Assembly (NCBI GenBank): GCA_024697505.1
Contig: JAILFQ010000259.1
Span: 1 to 11,416, forward strand
Length of the DNA stretch: 11,416 bases
Source of the DNA: Lachnospiraceae bacterium
Lineage (GTDB): Bacteria > Bacillota > Clostridia > Lachnospirales > Lachnospiraceae
Reading direction: 5' to 3'
Below, piece after piece: positions 7,558 through 11,416 of this stretch (position 1 is its first letter; each line of letters begins with the position of its first letter). A program made the position numbers and the translations under genes. Below the pieces are notes generated by a model that saw nothing but the letters and a program-made list of their open reading frames with translations, was not told the DNA's origin and made no database searches.

Positions 7558-7586
7558 TTTACAAAAGGTGATGCTGCATTTAGAAT
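7558..7586 (+). promoter_or_regulatory. Promoter of the CooT / His-rich / GH94 group
   Basis: TTTACA (7558-7563) and TAGAAT (7581-7586) are separated by exactly 17 nt, each with one mismatch to the sigma-A consensus. The start would be near 7593, leaving a leader of about 20 nt with GGGAGG before the ATG at 7613. The 8-bp palindrome CTAATTAG (7546-7553) lies directly upstream of the -35 and could be an operator, but this is weak. The rest of the 230-nt divergent gap (7383-7612) is AT-rich with nothing else recognised. Confidence 0.65.
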
Positions 7587-7612
7587 TATGTAAGAAAGGG
7601 AGGTAAAATTTT

Positions 7613-7810
7613 ATGTGTCTTTCCACAGTATATAAAATCCATGGAGATGAAAAGGAGCTTCTTTGCAAAAACATTGCAAGTGTAAGGCAAAAAGGCGATA
7701 AACTTATTTTTACGGACATAATGGGAATTCAGACAGAGGCTGAGGGGCTTCTTGAAAGAATAGACCTTATGGATAATTTTATTTACCTTAAAGATAAGGA
7801 AAGTGCTTAA
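7613..7810 (+). CDS. CooT-family nickel-binding protein
   Basis: This 65-residue protein has the family's MC start (MCLSTVY), a small beta-rich body (GDEKELLCKNIASVR, DKLIFTDIMG) and the end segment IDLMDNFIYLKD. In CooT of Rhodospirillum rubrum, Cys2 at the dimer interface is the nickel ligand; Cys2 is present here, and Cys18 is an additional cysteine. In CO-oxidising bacteria CooT helps supply nickel to carbon monoxide dehydrogenase, but the family is wider than that. The GGGAGG site supports the start. The next gene encodes a histidine-rich protein, which parallels the CooT-CooJ pairing and strengthens a metal role. No CO dehydrogenase gene is visible in the window, so the client enzyme is unknown. 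Confidence 0.82.
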   Translation: MCLSTVYKIHGDEKELLCKNIASVRQKGDKLIFTDIMGIQTEAEGLLERIDLMDNFIYLKDKESA

Positions 7811-7851
7811 AAATTTACTTAATGTATGAAGGGGCAAAAGGAGAGGTTAAT

Positions 7852-8184
7852 ATGAAGACAGCAGAAGAATTAATGGTAGTATTTGAGGAGCATTTTGACG
7901 ATTCTCATCATGAGGGAGAGGGTCATCACCATCACGAACACGAACATGACCACCATGAACACAGCCATCATCATGACGGGGAAAAGACGAGTCCTGAAGA
8001 GGCACTTGCACTTTTAAACTATATGGTGGGGCACAATAAGCACCATGCCGAGGAACTGCACGAGCTTGCCCATTCCGTCAGCGGAGAGGCAGCAGAACTT
8101 TTACACAGTGCTTTAAAGGACTACGAAGAGGGAAATGTAAAGCTTGAGAAAGCGCTCGGGCTTTTAAAAGGAGATAATAAATAA
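7852..8184 (+). CDS. Histidine-rich putative nickel/cobalt-binding protein
   Basis: The protein has 110 residues from the ATG at 7852, which follows AAAGGAGAGG; an in-frame ATG at 7822 would add ten residues without a comparable site. An N-terminal helix (1-17) leads into a His/Glu/Asp tract at about residues 14-43 holding 15 histidines. A helical C-terminal part follows (48-106), with six more in NYMVGHNKHHAEELHELAH and nearby. There is no cysteine, signal peptide or membrane span, so it is probably a cytosolic metal buffer. It lies 41 nt behind the CooT-family gene and 20 nt before the GH94 gene. Histidine tails are known in CooJ, HypB and UreE-type nickel proteins, but the body here does not look like HypB or UreE. 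Zinc or cobalt remain possible. Confidence 0.78.
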   Translation: MKTAEELMVVFEEHFDDSHHEGEGHHHHEHEHDHHEHSHHHDGEKTSPEEALALLNYMVGHNKHHAEELHELAHSVSGEAAELLHSALKDYEEGNVKLEKALGLLKGDNK

Positions 8185-8204
8185 TCATTTTAAAGGAGAA
8201 TAAG

Positions 8205-10604
8205 ATGAACTACGGACATTTCGATCTTGAAAACAAAGAATATGTAATTACCCGTCAGGATACACCAATGCCTTGGGTCAACTACCTTGGATCACCGGAG
8301 TACGGTGCTATTGTTTCCAACAATGCAGCGGGTTACAGTTTTGTAAAATCCGGCGCAAACGGAAGAATAATCCGTTTCAGATTTAACTCAATGATGGCGC
8401 TTCCGGGACGTTACATTTATGTAAGAGATAATGATGAAAAAGACTATTGGTCTGCTTCCTGGCAGCCGGTGGGAAAGCCTTTTTCGGAGTATAAAAGCGT
8501 TTGCCGTCATGGCACCGCATACACTGTTATCACTTCCGAATATAAGAAGATTGAAACAGAGACAACCTACTATGTTCCTATGGGAAAGACTTATGAGGTT
8601 TGGCGCTTAAAGGTTAAAAACCTTGATAAAAAGGCCCGCTCTCTTTCCGTAACAGGCTTCTGTGAGTTTACGAACGAAAACAACTACGAGCAGGACCAGA
8701 TTAATCTTCAGTATACACAGTTTATTACAAGAACAAGCTTTGAAGGAAACAAGGTTGTTCAGCATATAAATGAAAACAGCGGAAAAGACGCCACAGGAAG
8801 CAACTACCGCGAAAGATTCCTTGGAATGAGCGGAAGCAAGGTTGTTTCAAGCTGTGGTAACCTTGATGAATTTATTGGTCCTTACAGAACATATTCAAAC
8901 CCTATTGCTGTTGAAAGAGGAGACCTTGGCAACAAGTACAATTACAACAAGAATGCCTGTGGTGCTCTTCAGACGGATTTAGAGCTTAAAGCCGGAGAAG
9001 AAAAGGAAATAATCTTTATTCTTGGACAGAAGTGCCCTGCAGAGGCAGACAAGATCATTGCTGCTTACGATGCAAAGGGACAGGTAGATAAAGAAGTTAA
9101 GGAACTTAAGGAGTACTGGCACGAAAAACTCGGTCACTTTAAGGTTGAGACTCCGAGTGCAGAGTTTAATAATATGATAAACGTTTGGAACGCATATCAG
9201 TGCTTTATAACCTTCATTTGGTCCAGAGCAGCTTCCTTTATATATTGCGGTCTTCGTAACGGATACGGTTACAGAGATACTGTACAGGATATACAGGGTA
9301 TTATTCATTTGGACCCGGAAATGGCAAAAAAGCAGATTACGTTTATGCTCTCCGCACAGGTGGACAACGGCGGCGGACTTCCGCTTGTTAAGTATACACA
9401 CAATGCCGGCCACGAAAATACACCGGATGATCCTGAATACGTTAAGGAAACAGGACACCCGTCCTACAGAGCGGACGATGCTCTTTGGCTCTTCCCTACA
9501 ATAGTTAAGTATATTGGCGAGAGCGGAGACATTGCTTATCTTGATGAGGTTATACCATATGCAAACAAGGGCGAAGATACGGTTTATGAACACCTTAAGA
9601 GCGCAGTGCGTTTCTCCATGGAGCGTCTTGGAGACCACAAGATGCCTGCGGGACTTCACGCAGACTGGAATGATTGCTTGAGACTTGGTAAAAAAGGTGA
9701 ATCCACTTTCGTTGCTTTCCAGCTTTACTATGCAATGTCTGTTTTAAGAGATTATGCAGGAAGAAGACAGGACAAGGAATATATAGAGTATCTTAACAAG
9801 GTACAAAAAGAACTTGGAGAAGCTCTTGAAAAGTGCTATGAAGGCGATCGCTTTATACGTGGAATAAGAGAAGACGGCGTCATTGTGGGTTCCAAAAAGG
9901 ATCCGGAAGCAAATATGTGGGTAAATCCACAGAGCTGGTCTGTAATCTCCGGGTTTGCAACAAATGAGCAGGCTGAAAAGGCTATGGAGAGTGTTCACAG
10001 AGAGCTTAACACTCCTTACGGTATAAGAACAATGGCACCATCTTATATAGATCATTATTTTGACGGCGCTCTTATGCACATATTTAACCCGTCTACCAAG
10101 GAAAACGGCGGTATATTCTCACAGCCACAGGGTTGGGCAATACTTGCGGAAAGCCTTATGGGACATGGAAATCGCGCATTTGAGTACTTTATGGAAAGCT
10201 CTCCTGCAGCAATGAACGATAAGGCAGAGATAAGAGAGATTGAGCCTTATGTGCATGGTCAGTTTACAGAAGCAACAGAATCTCCGTATGCGGGAAGAAG
10301 CCATGTACATTGGCTTACAGGTACCGCCTCCACAGTTATGGTAGGTTGTGTTGAGGGTATTTGCGGTATGAGACCTAATCCTGAAGGGCTTGTTATTTCT
10401 CCTTCTGTTCCGTCGGACTGGAAAGAGTTTAAGATGGAAAAGCTTTTCAGAGGCAAAAAGCTTAACATTGTAGTTAAGAATCCTGACAAAGCCCAAAGCG
10501 GTGTAAAGAAACTTGTTTTAAACGGCAAGGTACTCAGCGGTAACTTTATTCCGGAAGTAGGTCTTGAAAACGAAAACAATATTGAGATAACCCTTGGAAA
10601 ATAA
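8205..10604 (+). CDS. GH94 glycoside phosphorylase (cellobiose or related beta-disaccharide)
   Basis: The 799-residue length matches cellobiose and N,N'-diacetylchitobiose phosphorylases (about 800-820) and is too short for cellodextrin phosphorylase (about 980). The N-terminal beta-sandwich opens with YGHFDLENKEYVITR and PWVNYLG. The (alpha/alpha)6 barrel contains GYRDTVQD (355-362), YRADDALWLF and ADWNDCL (486-492), which includes the family's proton-donor Asp, most likely D490. WLTGTAS (703-709) and the C-terminal jelly-roll cap (RGKKLNIVVKNP) are also present. The enzyme would split a beta-linked disaccharide with phosphate, giving sugar 1-phosphate plus free sugar in the cytosol. The wording of the N-terminus resembles both cellobiose and chitobiose enzymes, so the substrate is left open. 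AAAGGAG supports the start. No sugar transporter is adjacent; it instead follows two metal-binding genes. Confidence 0.92.
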   Translation: MNYGHFDLENKEYVITRQDTPMPWVNYLGSPEYGAIVSNNAAGYSFVKSGANGRIIRFRFNSMMALPGRYIYVRDNDEKDYWSASWQPVGKPFSEYKSVCRHGTAYTVITSEYKKIETETTYYVPMGKTYEVWRLKVKNLDKKARSLSVTGFCEFTNENNYEQDQINLQYTQFITRTSFEGNKVVQHINENSGKDATGSNYRERFLGMSGSKVVSSCGNLDEFIGPYRTYSNPIAVERGDLGNKYNYNKNACGALQTDLELKAGEEKEIIFILGQKCPAEADKIIAAYDAKGQVDKEVKELKEYWHEKLGHFKVETPSAEFNNMINVWNAYQCFITFIWSRAASFIYCGLRNGYGYRDTVQDIQGIIHLDPEMAKKQITFMLSAQVDNGGGLPLVKYTHNAGHENTPDDPEYVKETGHPSYRADDALWLFPTIVKYIGESGDIAYLDEVIPYANKGEDTVYEHLKSAVRFSMERLGDHKMPAGLHADWNDCLRLGKKGESTFVAFQLYYAMSVLRDYAGRRQDKEYIEYLNKVQKELGEALEKCYEGDRFIRGIREDGVIVGSKKDPEANMWVNPQSWSVISGFATNEQAEKAMESVHRELNTPYGIRTMAPSYIDHYFDGALMHIFNPSTKENGGIFSQPQGWAILAESLMGHGNRAFEYFMESSPAAMNDKAEIREIEPYVHGQFTEATESPYAGRSHVHWLTGTASTVMVGCVEGICGMRPNPEGLVISPSVPSDWKEFKMEKLFRGKKLNIVVKNPDKAQSGVKKLVLNGKVLSGNFIPEVGLENENNIEITLGK

Positions 10605-10629
10605 AAGTGTTTTTATTTCAAAAAGGGTT
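10589..10629 (+). terminator. Long AU-rich hairpin across the GH94 stop codon
   Basis: AACCCTT (10589-10595) pairs with AAGGGTT (10623-10629). An inner arm of eight A/U pairs (10599-10606 with 10611-10618) and a G-C pair (10597 with 10619) form around GTGT. The stop codon lies in the left arm. The 3' end of the stem runs into the -35 box of the next promoter. There is no U-run after the stem, so it may be a weak terminator or an mRNA 3'-end structure. Confidence 0.45.
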
Positions 10630-10656
10630 GACAAATCATATGTTCTTTAATATGAT
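10628..10656 (+). promoter_or_regulatory. Strong sigma-A promoter of the exporter leader RNA
   Basis: A perfect TTGACA (10628-10633), a 17-nt spacer and TATGAT (10651-10656) form a near-consensus promoter. Transcription would begin at about 10662-10664, at the base of the first leader hairpin. It is the best-matching promoter in the window. Confidence 0.85.
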
Positions 10657-10714
10657 TGCATTGTCGGTGCTGGGACGGCGCCGGTAAATAATGAAGAAAG
10701 CGAGGCAGTAAAAT

Positions 10715-10792
10715 ATGTCCATTTTAAATTTCAGTAAAAATCGTAAATTTAATGATGTAACAAATAGTGCCTCGGCTTATATATTCGGTTAG
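10715..10792 (+). CDS. Putative 25-residue leader peptide in the attenuator
   Basis: A 25-codon ORF (starts MSILNFSKNRK, ends SASAYIFG, stop TAG) has GAGG (10702-10705) nine bases before its ATG. It fits wholly between the strong promoter and the terminator. Its ribosome-binding site lies in the 5' strand of helix B. Its codons 18-20 (AGT GCC TCG) contain the 3' strand of B, and codons 20-22 contain the 5' strand of antiterminator helix C. Its stop is in the loop of hairpin D. This layout is what a ribosome-controlled attenuator needs; BmrB ahead of the BmrCD exporter in Bacillus subtilis is the closest known parallel. The peptide has no cysteine or signal sequence and matches nothing I recognise. 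It could be a chance ORF within a structured RNA. Confidence 0.45.
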   Translation: MSILNFSKNRKFNDVTNSASAYIFG

Positions 10793-10820
10793 AAATACCC
10801 GAATACCATTCTTGGTTTTT

Positions 10821-10854
10821 AAGCCGTGGTACTTATGTGCCGCGGCTTTTTTTG
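10821..10854 (+). terminator. Intrinsic terminator of the leader RNA
   Basis: A 12-bp stem, AAGCCGTGGTAC (10821-10832) with GTGCCGCGGCTT (10837-10848), has two G-U pairs and a TTAT loop, followed by a run of seven T. It lies 132 nt upstream of the ABC transporter start, so the exporter needs read-through or a second promoter. Confidence 0.93.
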
Positions 10855-10985
10855 TGTCTTTTTTTCAGGTTGTTCAACCGGAATTTCCGCGGCATAAGTA
10901 ACGCAGGTGTTTAAGGCGAGGGAGGAAGTCTTAAATGCTGTATCGGTCGTAAGACCGCTTCATTGAAAGGGAGAATAATACAAAA
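10855..10985 (+). promoter_or_regulatory. Distal exporter leader: complementary segment, five-codon ORF and hairpin
   Basis: This 131-nt stretch lies between the terminator and the exporter start. CCGCGGCATAAGT (10887-10899) is complementary, with a two-base bulge, to the terminator loop and 3' arm (10831-10845). A five-codon ORF (MLYRS, 10935-10952) has GGGAGG nine bases before its ATG, and its TAA forms part of the GTAA loop of hairpin CGGTC (10944-10948) with GACCG (10953-10957). GTCTTA (10928-10933) can pair instead with TAAGAC (10950-10955). AAAGGGAG (10966-10973) is the exporter's own ribosome-binding site. I see no convincing second promoter here. Confidence 0.5.
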
Positions 10986-11416
10986 ATGAAGAAAGTCGGA
11001 ACTTACATAGCGAGATTCTGGTATCTTTATCTTTTTGGGGTAACCAGTCTTGTAATAAGTGTTGTCTTAGATATGATCTCGCCAAAAATAACAAAAAGCA
11101 TAATTGATGATGTAATTAAGGGAGGAAAGACGGAACTCCTCACCAAACTGCTTCTCGGAATTATTATCATTGCCGTAAGAAGGGCAATTTTCCAATATAT
11201 TAAGGAATATTCCTTCGATATGGCCAACTTTAATATTACAAAGAGTATGAGAAAGGATATTTTTGCACATATTCAAAGCCTTTCCGTAAACTACTTTGAC
11301 AAAACAAATACGGGAGAACTTATGGCCCGTATTAAAGATGATGTTGATAACATCGGAGACGGAATGGGGTACATTATAATGCTTCTTATAGAAGTAGCGC
11401 TGCACACCACTCTTGT
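10986..11416 (+). CDS. ABC exporter half-transporter, N-terminal part
   Basis: The gene starts at ATG 10986 behind AAAGGGAG and runs off the window end; 143 codons are visible. It matches the type I exporter membrane domain (MsbA/BmrA/LmrA-like). A cytosolic start (MKKVGTYIARFW) is followed by a first span at about 12-28 and a linker typical of the family (MISPKITKSIIDDVI). The second span lies at about 51-71. The cytosolic segment SVNYFDKTNTGELMARIKDD (100-119), which precedes the third span in these exporters, is strongly conserved. A third span begins at about 128. The ATP-binding domain should follow outside the window. Such half-transporters act as homo- or heterodimers to export drugs, lipids or peptides. 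The long regulated leader suggests inducible expression; whether a partner half-transporter follows cannot be seen. Confidence 0.9.
   Translation, partial: MKKVGTYIARFWYLYLFGVTSLVISVVLDMISPKITKSIIDDVIKGGKTELLTKLLLGIIIIAVRRAIFQYIKEYSFDMANFNITKSMRKDIFAHIQSLSVNYFDKTNTGELMARIKDDVDNIGDGMGYIIMLLIEVALHTTL

Larger units (their letters stand above)
10663..10854 (+). ncRNA. Structured attenuator leader RNA upstream of the ABC exporter
   Basis: The RNA starts at the strong promoter and ends in an intrinsic terminator. Helix A is 10662-10670 with 10678-10686 (several G-U pairs), with loop TGGGACG whose GGAC could pair with GTCC at 10717-10720. Helix B is CGAGGCA (10701-10707) with TGCCTCG (10768-10774). 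Hairpin D is 10782-10788 with 10799-10805, and a small ACCA-TTCT-TGGT hairpin follows (10805-10816). Helix C is CGGCTTA (10773-10779) with TAAGCCG (10820-10826). Helix C uses the 5' arm of the terminator and overlaps helix B by two bases, which is the usual wiring of antiterminator and anti-antiterminator. I recognise no known riboswitch core (no T-box, SAM, cobalamin, TPP, purine or ykkC motif), and it does not fold like 6S or SRP RNA. It might also act as a stand-alone small RNA. Confidence 0.7.

Noticed and set aside
7571..7606. Eleven-codon ORF upstream of the CooT-family gene
   Set aside because: It overlaps the predicted -10 box and start site, so it would not be on the transcript, and its purine-rich stretch abuts the ATG too closely.
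8979..9659. Long 226-codon reading frame antisense to the GH94 gene
   Set aside because: It lies wholly opposite a well-conserved gene, has no recognisable motif, and reads as a shadow of codon bias.
10691..10711. Six-codon ORF (MKKARQ) in the leader RNA
   Set aside because: It has no ribosome-binding site and lies within helix B; the ORF at 10715 is better supported.
10663..10854. Leader RNA as 6S, SRP or T-box RNA
   Set aside because: The 5' end forms a local hairpin rather than a closing stem with the 3' end, the SRP GGAAGG-type loop is missing, and no T-box sequence with a following aminoacid-related gene is seen.

Overview
The window reads as chromosomal DNA of an anaerobic, low-to-moderate GC Firmicute of the Clostridia. 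A Lachnospiraceae-type gut or rumen fermenter is the best guess, by inference from gene content: 2-hydroxyacyl-CoA dehydratase components, a GH94 disaccharide phosphorylase, an acetyl-CoA-synthase-like domain protein, purine-rich Shine-Dalgarno sites and tight spacing. There are no tRNA or rRNA genes, CRISPR arrays or insertion sequences.

Region 1 (1-4300, + strand). The C-terminal end of a 2-hydroxyacyl-CoA dehydratase activator (ASKHA ATPase) is followed by a 55-residue single-span membrane protein. Next, overlapping it by one base, is a 263-residue protein that resembles the middle of acetyl-CoA synthase and stops soon after a C-x2-C-x5-C motif. A hairpin then separates this group from pgeF (purine nucleoside phosphorylase YfiH/YlmD type) and htpG (Hsp90). 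A bidirectional terminator at 4265-4301 closes the block.

Region 2 (4302-7484, - strand). A clean sigma-A-type promoter (extended -10) drives an operon of a beta-like dehydratase subunit (397 aa), an alpha-like subunit (555 aa, ATGA overlap) and a second small membrane protein. That protein shares its layout and a YFxLDxKxL core with the one behind the activator. The two loci together hold two subunits, one activator and two related membrane peptides, so they may form one dehydratase system.

Region 3 (7558-10629, + strand). A divergent promoter drives a CooT-family nickel-binding protein, a strongly His-rich protein that may buffer nickel or cobalt, and a GH94 phosphorylase (cellobiose or a related beta-disaccharide).

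Region 4 (10628-11416, + strand). A near-consensus promoter starts a roughly 320-nt leader in front of an ABC exporter half-transporter that runs off the window. The leader holds a 25-codon ORF, a strong intrinsic terminator, an alternative helix that would consume the terminator's 5' arm, a helix that covers the ORF's ribosome-binding site, a downstream sequence complementary to the terminator's 3' arm, and a second five-codon ORF. This looks like a ribosome-mediated attenuator or riboswitch of an unrecognised class, and it is the most interesting regulatory element here. The most interesting protein-level observations are the acetyl-CoA-synthase-like fragment beside a dehydratase activator and the paired small membrane proteins.
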